This document shows, one piece after another, positions 9,049 through 15,420 of a stretch of 15,420 nucleotides of DNA. Positions within the stretch are counted from its first letter, which is position 1; every line of letters begins with the position of its first letter. The DNA comes from Actinomycetota bacterium. GTDB lineage: Bacteria > Actinomycetota > Actinomycetes > Actinomycetales > Microbacteriaceae. Location of the stretch: contig WLES01000005.1 in NCBI GenBank assembly GCA_009704155.1, positions 1 through 15,420 of the forward strand. Reading direction: 5' to 3'. The notes under the pieces were generated by a model. That model saw nothing but the letters and a program-made list of their open reading frames with translations. It searched no databases and was not told where the DNA came from. The translations under genes and the position numbers were made by a program.

Positions 9049-10147
9049 TAATCGTGCCCCCCTCAACTCTGAACCGCTCGCCTGCGATGCTGGGCGGGAT
9101 AGTTGCGTCGTCGGCGGCCGTGACAATGAGGTGTTCAATGCCAACAAGGTGTTCGCCGAGCCTGGTTCGCCTGCCCTCGTCGAGCTCTGCGAACACATCA
9201 TCGAGAATGACGACTGGATCCCCGGCGAGGGAGTGCTGTGTGACAACGTCCTTCATGGCAAGGCGGAGCGCGAGCGCCAAGGACCACGCTTCGCCTTGGC
9301 TGGAGTGTGTGCGTGCGGGCAACCCGTTCAAGGTCAAGTTTAAATCATCACGCTGTGGCCCGATCAGAGTAGACCCGCGCTCGATTTCGTCGTTGCGTTT
9401 CACGTGAAACATTTGCCGCAGGGCGTTCGAGATTTCTGAATCGGGCGTCTCGTTGCCGATTGACTCGCTTAGTGAGATTTCAGCGGCGTCGTTACTCCCG
9501 GCGATGGCTGCATAGTGAGTGGCGACCGCGGGGCGCAACTGAGCGACGATTCGCCTCCTCGCCGTCATGACACGAGCACCGGCGTCAACGAGTGCCTCCG
9601 TCCACGTGTCAAGCGTCCCCCGTTCCGTTTGGCTTTGAGAATTCCGGAGTGATTTGAGCAGCGAATTGCGCTGTCGAAGAACCCTGTCAAACTCGGAGAG
9701 ATCAGCCGCCTCCTCAAGGGAAATCTCGTGGACCACATCGTCAAGGAACTGTCGTCGGCTCGCCGGTTCACCGCGAACAAGGTCTAGGTCTTCTGGTGCA
9801 AAAATCACGAGGGGAAACATCCGTGCGACTTCACGCTTCTTGGCCGGGTTTCCATTAATGCGGAGCGTGTTGTTTCCGCTCGAGGTGACCGCCAGATCGA
9901 TATCAATTTTTCGATCCTTGTTCTCAACCCGCATCCGGACCACGGCACGATCCTGGCCTGCCGCGACGAGCGTCGCGTCCAGGTGAGTGCGGTGTGAGCG
10001 CCCGAGCGCCGCGTACACCATCGCCTCAACGAGATTGGTTTTTCCTTGACCGTTCTGACCGACGAAAAGCGTGGGGGACGTAGTCATGACGACGCTCTGT
10101 GACTGGTAGTTTCGCCAACCCGTCAGCTCAATCGCCGTGACCTTCAT
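9038..10147 (-). CDS. recF: DNA replication/repair protein RecF
   Basis: An SMC-like ABC ATPase of 369 residues that loads RecA at gaps with RecO and RecR. The N-terminus (LTGWRNYQS) is the usual RecF opening. Walker A is GQNGQGKT (30-37) followed by NLVEA. The phrase FAPEDLDLVRGEPASRRQFLDD (about 118-139) is a family hallmark. The ABC signature is SSQGEAWSLALALRLA (from about 282), and Walker B is VVILDDVFAELDEGRR, with D316 and D317 and the D-loop after. The length is normal. It starts 6 nt after the dnaN stop and overlaps dciA at its end, so it belongs to one dnaN-recF-dciA transcription unit. No gnd gene lies between dnaN and recF. Confidence 0.97.
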   Translation of the reverse strand: MKVTAIELTGWRNYQSQSVVMTTSPTLFVGQNGQGKTNLVEAMVYAALGRSHRTHLDATLVAAGQDRAVVRMRVENKDRKIDIDLAVTSSGNNTLRINGNPAKKREVARMFPLVIFAPEDLDLVRGEPASRRQFLDDVVHEISLEEAADLSEFDRVLRQRNSLLKSLRNSQSQTERGTLDTWTEALVDAGARVMTARRRIVAQLRPAVATHYAAIAGSNDAAEISLSESIGNETPDSEISNALRQMFHVKRNDEIERGSTLIGPQRDDLNLTLNGLPARTHSSQGEAWSLALALRLAMKDVVTQHSLAGDPVVILDDVFAELDEGRRTRLGEHLVGIEHLIVTAADDATIPPSIAGERFRVEGGTINAE

Positions 10148-10153
10148 TGCCGG

Positions 10154-11308
10154 CTAGCGGGCAAGAAAGTTGGGTTGCATGAGATAGCGGTAATCCTTGA
10201 GCACTTCGGCGGAGTCTCGAGACGAGTGTGCGGTGAACAAGACCGGCCCTGCTTTTCCGACCTCGTTTGACGACGTGAAACCAAGTCGAACAAACTGACT
10301 GTGGGCGCCGGTCAGTCCGTCAATCACCAGACGAGGTTTGAGCCACACCGTGACGTCATCCCCGACAACGTGCGCGTCGACTAGCTCTGACGCTGTAGCC
10401 GCTTCCCCGGTCTGCGTTTCCAAGAGGGCGCCCTCTGATGTGAATGTGTATTTCAGAACGGCGTCGCGCTCGACAACCAAAGAGACTCGTTTTGTCGCGT
10501 CAATGAGATCGGACGCAAGGACAATCGCGAAACCTTCGCCTGGGCCCTTTTCGTCGAGGAGAGCTCGTACGCGAGGGAATTGGCCTTTAGCAAGAGAGGA
10601 CGTCACGATCTTGGAATCAACGGAAAGGGCAATGATTTCGCGCTCGCCGCCGGAGAGGAGCGAGAGCGTCACCTTGTCCGACGTGTTAAACATCTTGCCG
10701 GCCTCCATGAGGACGCGGGCCGGCACAAGCACCTGCTGTCCTTCCTCTTTCGAACTAGAAGTCCACGGAATGTCACGAGATGCGATGCGGTATCGGTCGG
10801 TTGCCGTCAGAGAAACGGCGGCTGACGTGATCTCTACGGAAATATTCATCATGGCCGGAAGTCCGTCATCTCGGAGCGCAGCGACTCCCACCTGAGCGAT
10901 TGCCTCCGAGAACGTCTCGCCATCGAAGGTGCCGATGGCCTCTGGAATTTCGGGGAGGTTTGGATATTCGTTGAGAGCCATGAGACTCATGGAAAACTTC
11001 GACGACCCTGATGTGACCACGAGCTTCGCGTCAACCACAGCTAACGTGACGGTGTCACCCGGTAGACGAGTGACGATCTCTGCGAGCATTCTTCCGGATA
11101 CAAGGACGGCACCCTCCTCGGATGCGTCGACCGAGATGGTCGTTCTGGTTGAAACGTCGTGATCATAGGAAGCGAAGGTGACCTCGCCCGACGAGCTGAC
11201 ATCGATGCGCACACCCGAGAGTGCAGCTGTTGCCGGTTTGGGAGCAAGAAGTTTGGTGACGAAGATCACTGCTTGAGACAGGACATCCTTATTTGCTTGA
11301 AATTTCAC
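10154..11308 (-). CDS. dnaN: DNA polymerase III beta sliding clamp
   Basis: A 384-residue clamp protein with the three repeated beta-clamp domains (about 1-125, 130-255, 260-384); the dimer encircles DNA and tethers polymerase III. The N-terminus MKFQANKDVLSQAVIFVTKLL and the downstream SGVRIDV are typical. The GTG start at 11308 has GGAAGG 6 nt upstream and is well supported. The C-terminus is odd: many actinobacterial clamps end in a YRYLLMPVRL-type sequence that helps form the client-peptide pocket, whereas here it reads YRYLMQPNFLAR, with M, V and R of the motif replaced. This is not a frameshift, since the frame runs cleanly to TAG. dnaN is transcribed away from the origin, with recF next. 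Confidence 0.97.
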   Translation of the reverse strand: MKFQANKDVLSQAVIFVTKLLAPKPATAALSGVRIDVSSSGEVTFASYDHDVSTRTTISVDASEEGAVLVSGRMLAEIVTRLPGDTVTLAVVDAKLVVTSGSSKFSMSLMALNEYPNLPEIPEAIGTFDGETFSEAIAQVGVAALRDDGLPAMMNISVEITSAAVSLTATDRYRIASRDIPWTSSSKEEGQQVLVPARVLMEAGKMFNTSDKVTLSLLSGGEREIIALSVDSKIVTSSLAKGQFPRVRALLDEKGPGEGFAIVLASDLIDATKRVSLVVERDAVLKYTFTSEGALLETQTGEAATASELVDAHVVGDDVTVWLKPRLVIDGLTGAHSQFVRLGFTSSNEVGKAGPVLFTAHSSRDSAEVLKDYRYLMQPNFLAR

Positions 11309-11643
11309 TCGTAACCTTCCACATCGTGCGGTCTCTTATTGTGACATAAAACCGGGGCGTCTGTATACGGGTGTAGCGCTGTCCCGGCCGAACTCGTCCA
11401 CAGTTTCGTTAACGAGGGAGGCAACGAGATAAAGAAATATTTAGTCGTATTAACCTCGGTGGAAATGTGGATAACTGTGAATTACGAGCCAGAAAACTTG
11501 GAACTACAACCGTGAAAGTTGTGAGTGTCGTGTGTACGCTTTCCCAATAACTCTGCGCTCATACGGCCGCCGACGAAGTTTTCCACAGGGTTTTAGGTGT
11601 TTTCACCTGTTGTGCACATATTAACAAGCCCGCCTGTGGAGAA
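11309..11643. other. oriC: Probable replication origin (oriC), dnaA-dnaN spacer
   Basis: This 335-bp gene-free stretch holds a perfect DnaA box TGTGGATAA (11466-11474, minus orientation). One-mismatch boxes are TCGTCCACA (11394-11402), TTTTCCACA (11579-11587), TTGTGCACA (11610-11618) and, touching the dnaA stop, TGTGGAGAA (11635-11643). An AT-rich stretch lies at 11429-11454. There is a 10-bp palindrome TCGTTAACGA (11406-11415) and a small hairpin AGGTG-TTTT-CACCT (11595-11608). Genes diverge from the dnaA region and the neighbours are classical origin genes. The right part of the spacer also serves as the dnaN leader; I see no clear dnaN promoter hexamers. Confidence 0.85.
11429..11454. other. 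AT-rich candidate unwinding element
   Basis: A run of mostly A and T in an otherwise GC-richer region, placed between the DnaA boxes at 11394 and 11466. It is the best candidate for the duplex-unwinding part of the origin, judged only by composition and position. Confidence 0.4.
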
Positions 11644-13029
11644 TTACTGAGAACCCTTTTTGATGATGTGGGTTAGGTCCGTGACCTGGTTGTAAATTGA
11701 GCGGCGTTCTTTCATAAGGTCAGTGATTTTTTTGTTGGCATACATCACCGTTGTGTGGTCCCGGTCAAGCAACTGGCCGATCTTCGGGAGCGACAACGAG
11801 GTTAGTTCTCGACAGAGATACATTGCAATTTGTCGAGCTGTTGCAATCGCCGCTGATCGGGATGAACCATAAAGATCCTCTAGCGAGATTTCAAAGTATC
11901 TCGCTACGTGTTCAATGATGTCGGACGGAGCAATCTCCCCGTCTTCGAGGGTGATCATGTCTTTGAGAATTGTTTGGACAAGGGGGAGGTCGACCGATAC
12001 CCGGTTGAGGCTGGCAAACGCGGTGACGCGAATCAACGTTCCCTCAAGCTCGCGGATGTTCGAGGCCACCTTTGAAGCGATGTATTCAAGAACGTCGTCA
12101 CCAATTCCCAAATTTTCAGCGGCCGCCTTTTTTCTCAGGATCGCAATTCGAGTTTCAAGATCGGGGACTTGGATGTCGGTGATGAGACCCCAGCCGAACC
12201 GGCTACGCATTCGCTCCTCGAAACCAACGAGCTGCTTCGGCGGCACGTCACTCGTGATGACAACTTGCTTGCCGTGTTCGTGCAACGTATTGAACGTATG
12301 GAAAAACGTGTCCTGGGTCGAGTCCTTGCCGCCAAGGAATTGGATGTCGTCGATGAGGAGAAGATCAACCTCGCGATAGCGCTGATTGAACGAGACGATC
12401 TGGTTTGTTGCCAGTGAGTTGATGTAGTCGTTCGTGAATTCCTCGCTCGAGACGTATCGAACCTTGGCACCGGGAAACAGGCCCTGCGCGTAGTGACCGA
12501 TCGCGTGGAGGAGGTGCGTCTTACCCAAGCCAGATCCGCCGTAAATGAACAGTGGGTTGTATGCCTTGGCGGGGGATTCACCGACCGCAAGCGCAGCGGC
12601 GTGGGCAAACCGGTTCGACGGGCCGATGACAAAATTGTCGAAAGTGTACTTGGGGTTGAGTCGCGCTTCTCCGGTGTTTGTCTTCAACGAGCCGGGTTCC
12701 ACTGCGACCAGTGGAAGTGCTGACGTGATGTTGTCGATCTCATCTGAGTCGCGAAGGTTGGGGTTGACGACGATTGAGAAGTTCGTGATTGGTTCTTCGG
12801 AAAGTTCACGGAGCGCCGCAACGATGCTTTCGCGCGCCCGGCCCTCAATCATGTCGCGAGCGAAATCGGACTCTACTTCGACGTAGAGGGTTTCTTGCAT
12901 AACACCCTGGGGAACCGCCATCTCGATCACAGCAATGAGTCGCGGCGTAATGAGTTGCGAGTCGCGCGACACCTCATCGACTACCTTGAGCCAGAGTTTT
13001 TCGAGTGGTGCGGACATTGAGTCATCCAT
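11644..13029 (-). CDS. dnaA: Chromosomal replication initiator protein DnaA
   Basis: The AAA+ initiator that binds DnaA boxes and melts the origin, 461 residues. Domain I is about 1-85, followed by a short linker (domain II, about 92-125). The AAA+ core begins at [15 protein letters not shown] (128-142). Walker A is GGSGLGKT (164-171), Walker [10 protein letters not shown] (223-231), sensor-1 ITSD (258-261), and the arginine-finger box RMRSRF (273-278). The DNA-binding domain IV contains [14 protein letters not shown] (397-410) and the DnaA signature [10 protein letters not shown] (422-431). Domain II is short compared with many high-GC actinobacteria. Two ATG codons compete: 13029 and 13017 (residue 5). 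Neither has a strong ribosome binding site, and the first is used here. It lies between two DnaA-box clusters, consistent with autoregulation. Confidence 0.98.
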   Translation of the reverse strand: MDDSMSAPLEKLWLKVVDEVSRDSQLITPRLIAVIEMAVPQGVMQETLYVEVESDFARDMIEGRARESIVAALRELSEEPITNFSIVVNPNLRDSDEIDNITSALPLVAVEPGSLKTNTGEARLNPKYTFDNFVIGPSNRFAHAAALAVGESPAKAYNPLFIYGGSGLGKTHLLHAIGHYAQGLFPGAKVRYVSSEEFTNDYINSLATNQIVSFNQRYREVDLLLIDDIQFLGGKDSTQDTFFHTFNTLHEHGKQVVITSDVPPKQLVGFEERMRSRFGWGLITDIQVPDLETRIAILRKKAAAENLGIGDDVLEYIASKVASNIRELEGTLIRVTAFASLNRVSVDLPLVQTILKDMITLEDGEIAPSDIIEHVARYFEISLEDLYGSSRSAAIATARQIAMYLCRELTSLSLPKIGQLLDRDHTTVMYANKKITDLMKERRSIYNQVTDLTHIIKKGSQ

Positions 13030-13037
13030 TTTCTGCT

Positions 13038-13104
13038 TGTGGATAAGTCACCATATTAGCCAGTTTGAATAATCCACAAGAACCACAATGTTTCTTGTGG
13101 AGAA
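13038..13104. promoter_or_regulatory. DnaA-box cluster upstream of dnaA
   Basis: Three boxes: TGTGGATAA (13038-13046, perfect, minus orientation), TAATCCACA (13070-13078, one mismatch, plus) and TGTGGAGAA (13096-13104, one mismatch, minus). The first two flank or overlap the probable dnaA promoter elements, so DnaA bound here would likely repress its own gene. The cluster may also be a second half of the origin. Confidence 0.75.
13053..13082 (-). promoter_or_regulatory. dnaA: Probable dnaA promoter
   Basis: On the minus strand TAATAT (13053-13058) is a good -10. TTCTTG (13077-13082) is a possible -35 with an 18-nt spacer. The start point would fall near 13046, at the edge of a perfect DnaA box, giving a leader of about 17 nt. 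Confidence 0.45.
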
Positions 13105-13130
13105 CTACACGACGGTGATTCGGGTGCGGT

Positions 13131-13159
13131 TTGACGAGAAGAGAATTTTCACGTACTCT
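13131..13159 (+). promoter_or_regulatory. rpmH: Promoter of the rpmH-rnpA-yidD-yidC-jag operon
   Basis: TTGACG (13131-13136), a 17-nt spacer and TACTCT (13154-13159) form the best sigma-70-type promoter in the window. The predicted start is near 13166, giving a leader of about 56 nt before rpmH. Confidence 0.75.
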
Positions 13160-13221
13160 TGTGAAGTTGCGCTTGTGGCGCAGCACATTTCACGCATCCG
13201 GCTCAACGCCGAGGAGATCAC

Positions 13222-13359
13222 ATGTCGAAGCGCACTTACCAGCCCAACAACCGCCGCCGTGCGAAGGTTCACGGCTTCCGTTTGCGTATGCGCACCCGCG
13301 CGGGACGCGCCATCTTGGCAGCTCGTCGTCGCAAGGGACGCACCGAACTTTCGGTCTAG
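13222..13359 (+). CDS. rpmH: 50S ribosomal protein L34
   Basis: A 45-residue, strongly basic protein: [19 protein letters not shown], then [17 protein letters not shown] and RKGRTELSV. It matches L34 over its whole length, including the [12 protein letters not shown] start and the [14 protein letters not shown] end. L34 is a late-assembling large-subunit protein in the first layer around 23S rRNA. A GAGGAG ribosome binding site lies 5 nt before the ATG. It is the first gene of the rightward operon and has its own strong promoter. The rnpA start follows 9 nt after its stop in the same reading frame. Confidence 0.98.
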   Translation: MSKRTYQPNNRRRAKVHGFRLRMRTRAGRAILAARRRKGRTELSV

Positions 13360-13368
13360 TTCCCGCTC

Positions 13369-13698
13369 GTGCTCGCACGGCGAAATCGAATCGTTGAAGC
13401 CGACGATTTTCGCGCGGTCGTTCGGCGTGGTCAGAAAATTGTTGCCGACTCAATGATCGGCTACCGCATTGCCGCGGACGGTTGCCGCGTCGGGATTGTC
13501 GTCACCGCGAAAACCGGAAATGCCGTTGTGCGCAACTCACTGCGACGAAAGACGAGGGCCATCGCGCGCGCTCTGATTCTTCACGGCGGGCTTACGGGCG
13601 ACGTCGTGTTCCGATTCCGCGACACAAAGTCCGTTCCGTCGTTCTCTGAGATTCAGAACGATGTTCAGCGATGTGCCGCCGAGTGGAACCGCACATGA
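13369..13698 (+). CDS. rnpA: Ribonuclease P protein component
   Basis: The protein subunit of RNase P, which helps the catalytic RNA cut the 5' leader of pre-tRNAs; 109 residues, normal length. N-terminal elements RNRIVEADDFRAVVRRGQK (5-23) contain the FRxxxRxG pattern. The central basic helix reads KTGNAVVRNSLRRKTRA (48-64). In most RnpA proteins this helix carries the RNR motif (NAVxRNRxKR); here the third residue is S57, although R55, N56, R59 and R60 are kept. The GTG at 13369 is the only start after the in-frame rpmH stop and has no clear ribosome binding site, so initiation probably depends on ribosomes finishing rpmH. The TGA stop overlaps the yidD ATG (ATGA). Confidence 0.93.
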   Translation: MLARRNRIVEADDFRAVVRRGQKIVADSMIGYRIAADGCRVGIVVTAKTGNAVVRNSLRRKTRAIARALILHGGLTGDVVFRFRDTKSVPSFSEIQNDVQRCAAEWNRT

Positions 13699-14018
13699 AT
13701 GCGGAAGCGGTTCGTCGATTTGTCGCAACCGCGTGGCTTGCCCCGCGCAACGCTCTGATCGCATTCATCATCGGATGGCGTCGGGTTATCTCGCCGCTCT
13801 ACGGGCAGGTCTGCCGTTACTATCCGAGCTGCTCCGCTTACGGGCTTGGAGCGGTTCAACAGTTTGGAGTTGTCAGAGGCGGAGTGCTGACGCTCTGGAG
13901 GATCCTCAGGTGCAATCCGTGGTCGCGGGGAGGAATTGACAATGTTCCTGAGAGAATAGGACAACACTTCGCGCTGACACCGCTCGGTTTTGTAATCCCC
14001 CAAAAGAAAGAAGTTTGA
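13695..14018 (+). CDS. yidD: Membrane protein insertion efficiency factor YidD
   Basis: A 107-residue YidD protein. The family is a small, membrane-associated factor encoded beside yidC that improves insertion of inner-membrane proteins. The N-terminus carries an amphipathic or membrane-peripheral helix (NALIAFIIGWRRVISPL, about 19-34). The conserved cysteine core is visible: C40 and C46 in CRYYPSCSAYG, then C73 in LRCNPWSRGG. The frame is open to an upstream ATG at 13671, but the ATG at 13695, which overlaps the rnpA stop as ATGA, matches the usual family length and coupling, so it is chosen. It ends 1 nt before yidC. Confidence 0.93.
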   Translation: MNAEAVRRFVATAWLAPRNALIAFIIGWRRVISPLYGQVCRYYPSCSAYGLGAVQQFGVVRGGVLTLWRILRCNPWSRGGIDNVPERIGQHFALTPLGFVIPQKKEV

Positions 14019-14019
14019 C

Positions 14020-14970
14020 GTGGACATTCTTGGAACAATCCTGTGGCCGTTCCGGTGGATCATCGAGGCGATTCTTGTCTCTTTCCACTGGGTCTTCACT
14101 GCGTTCGGTCTCGACACCAACGACGGCTGGACGTGGGTTCTCTCTATCGTGGGTCTCGTGCTGGTCGTCCGCGCCGCACTGATTCCGCTCTTCGTCAAGC
14201 AAATCAAGTCACAGCGAAAAATGCTCGAGGTAGCTCCTGACCTTCAAAAGATTCAAGCCAAGTACAAAGGGAAGCGCGACCAGTTCTCTCGTGAGGCAAT
14301 GACTCGGGAGACGATGGCCCTCTATGGAAAGCACGGAACATCGCCGTTCTCATCATGCCTGCCGCTCCTGTTCCAGATGCCGGTCTTCTTCGGTCTGTTC
14401 ACAACGCTCAGCAATGCCGCTAAAGAGATTCCCGGAATCGGGCTCATGGACAAGGCTCTCTCCGAGAGCTTCGGCCAGGCTGTCATTTTTGGATCTGCAC
14501 CCCTCCACTCATCAATGTCGACAGCTAACGGAAACTGGCTCGTCATCTGGATTGCGGGAATCATGGTGGTCACAATGACCGTGACACAGTTCTTCCTGCA
14601 GAAACAAATCATGTCGAAGAACATTTCGCAGGCTGTAAAGGAAAGCCCAACCTACCGCCAGCAGCAAATCCTGTTGTACGTCCTCCCCCTCGTGTTCCTC
14701 TTCTCTGGCTTTGCGTTCCCGCTCGGCGTAACTCTGTACTGGCTCGTTTCGAACTTCTGGACGATGGGCCAGCAGTTCGTTGTCATTAGAAACATGCCAA
14801 CCCCAGGGTCGCCGGCCTTCGCCGAGTGGGAGGCACGCCAAGCTGCCCGCAACGCGCGCAAGGGAATCGTTGCTCCTGAAGTGATGGAAGCAGATGAAGC
14901 ACCCAAGAAGCCACAGCGCGAACAGCCACGCGGTAAGAATCGCGCGAAGCGCGGAAAAGGAAAGAAATAA
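14020..14970 (+). CDS. yidC: Membrane protein insertase YidC/Oxa1 family
   Basis: A 316-residue insertase of the short, Gram-positive type, without the large periplasmic domain of proteobacterial YidC. Membrane segments lie at about 12-30, 38-59, 108-132, 172-195 and 214-247. The single arginine in the hydrophilic groove, needed in SpoIIIJ-type proteins, is R51 in VVRAALIPLF. The cytoplasmic helical hairpin (about 60-106, KSQRKMLEVAPDLQKIQAKY) precedes the core. There is no lipobox cysteine at the N-terminus. A basic C-terminal tail (KNRAKRGKGKK) may bind ribosomes or rRNA. The GTG start is 1 nt after the yidD stop, with AAAGAAG about 6-7 nt upstream. Its TAA shares one base with the jag ATG. 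Confidence 0.96.
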   Translation: MDILGTILWPFRWIIEAILVSFHWVFTAFGLDTNDGWTWVLSIVGLVLVVRAALIPLFVKQIKSQRKMLEVAPDLQKIQAKYKGKRDQFSREAMTRETMALYGKHGTSPFSSCLPLLFQMPVFFGLFTTLSNAAKEIPGIGLMDKALSESFGQAVIFGSAPLHSSMSTANGNWLVIWIAGIMVVTMTVTQFFLQKQIMSKNISQAVKESPTYRQQQILLYVLPLVFLFSGFAFPLGVTLYWLVSNFWTMGQQFVVIRNMPTPGSPAFAEWEARQAARNARKGIVAPEVMEADEAPKKPQREQPRGKNRAKRGKGKK

Positions 14971-15420
14971 TGAATGACGTCACTCCTGACGCGGCAGACA
15001 TCGCCGCTGACTACATCGAAGGCTTTCTCGATATTGCCGATCTCGACGGCGACCTTGAAATCGCCCACTCGAACGGCCGCGATTACGTTTCTGTTGTTTC
15101 GGGGGAAGGCGACGACCTCAGCTCACTGTCAAAAGCCGACGCCGTAGCCGCACTCCAGGAGCTCACGCGAATTGCTGTTCATTCGAAGACCGGTGAGTTC
15201 TCGCGTTTGATTTTGGATGTCGCGGGCTCACGAGACGCTCGTTCGAAGGAACTCGAGCGACTCGTGGATCGCGCCGTTGAGCGAATCGAAGGCGGAGCCG
15301 CCTCGGCAGCCCTCCCACCGATGTCCTCGTACGAACGGAAGCTCGTTCACGATTTCGTGAGCGACCGTGGGTTCGTATCGAACTCAGAGGGCGAAGGATC
15401 CGACCGCCACACGGTCATCA
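14970..15420 (+). CDS. jag: Jag/KhpB-type KH-R3H RNA-binding protein, 5' part (3' end outside window)
   Basis: The first 150 residues of a single-stranded nucleic-acid-binding protein; it continues past the window. The N-terminus is acidic (ADIAADYIEGFLDIADLDGD). A KH-like region follows (about 55-107, with ALQELTRIAVHSKTGEFSRL and a long charged helix). An R3H domain begins near 119, with the RxxxH signature at R123 and H127 and the GEGSDRHTVI phrase at 141-150. Proteins of this type are encoded after yidC in many Gram-positive bacteria and bind RNA; roles in cell-envelope and division control are reported in Firmicutes. The ATG overlaps the yidC TAA by one base, with AAAGGAAAG upstream, so it is the coupled next gene of the operon. 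In this phylum rsmG, parA and parB often follow, outside the view here. Confidence 0.9.
   Translation, partial: MNDVTPDAADIAADYIEGFLDIADLDGDLEIAHSNGRDYVSVVSGEGDDLSSLSKADAVAALQELTRIAVHSKTGEFSRLILDVAGSRDARSKELERLVDRAVERIEGGAASAALPPMSSYERKLVHDFVSDRGFVSNSEGEGSDRHTVI

Noticed and set aside
9049..9246. N-terminal extension of the DciA/DUF721 frame up to 9246
   Set aside because: The extension lies inside recF, is low-complexity and serine-rich, and the ATG at 9048 with a purine-rich ribosome binding site gives the usual family length.
11595..11608. AGGTG-TTTT-CACCT hairpin as a terminator for dnaA
   Set aside because: The stem is only 5 bp and is not followed by a T run on the minus strand; it is more likely part of the origin structure or chance.
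13671..13694. Earlier ATG start for yidD
   Set aside because: It would overlap rnpA by 28 bases; the ATG at 13695 gives the ATGA overlap and the normal YidD length.

Overview
The window is the chromosomal replication-origin neighbourhood of an actinobacterium. The main evidence is gene order. Reading leftward on the minus strand are dnaA, an intergenic origin, dnaN, recF, a DUF721/DciA gene, gyrB, gyrA, a DUF3566 membrane-protein gene, tRNA-Ile(GAU) and tRNA-Ala(UGC). Reading rightward on the plus strand from the other side of dnaA are rpmH, rnpA, yidD, yidC and jag. DUF3566 and the gyrB-gyrA-tRNA-Ile-tRNA-Ala order are actinobacterial. Base composition is moderate for the phylum, and there are many GTG starts. 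A Micrococcales/Microbacteriaceae-like organism, possibly one with a streamlined genome, is my best inference; the species is not identified.

Left part (1-3240), accessory genes: the 3' end of an SRPBCC-like gene; a leftward, tightly packed three-gene cluster (small two-helix membrane protein, EamA/DMT transporter, two-domain GNAT acetyltransferase); and a rightward HEAT-repeat-like gene with a strong ribosome binding site. A bidirectional terminator separates this part from the two tRNA genes.

Middle (3292-11308), topology and replication genes: tRNA-Ala and tRNA-Ile with their own probable promoter, the DUF3566 protein overlapping the end of gyrA, then gyrA, gyrB, dciA, recF and dnaN. Most junctions are overlaps or gaps of a few bases. 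gyrB has its own leader, with a TAGAAT -10 and a consensus actinobacterial DnaA box upstream.

Origin (11309-13221): a 335-bp dnaN-dnaA spacer carries one perfect and four near-perfect DnaA boxes plus an AT-rich stretch. A second cluster of three boxes lies over the probable dnaA promoter. dnaA sits between the two clusters.

Right part (13222-15420): rpmH has a very good promoter and is followed by rnpA, yidD, yidC and jag, almost without spacers. This cassette joins ribosomal protein L34, the RNase P protein and the membrane-insertion machinery.

Most of the window is conserved housekeeping DNA, and I see no mobile element, CRISPR array or clearly undescribed system. The points worth a second look are the similar DnaA-box spacing on both sides of dnaA, the DnaA box ahead of gyrB, a GNAT gene whose family-like N-terminus has no canonical start codon, a probable leaderless transcript, an altered DnaN C-terminus, an altered RnpA RNR motif, and a HEAT-like gene at a place where I would expect a DLW-39 gene.
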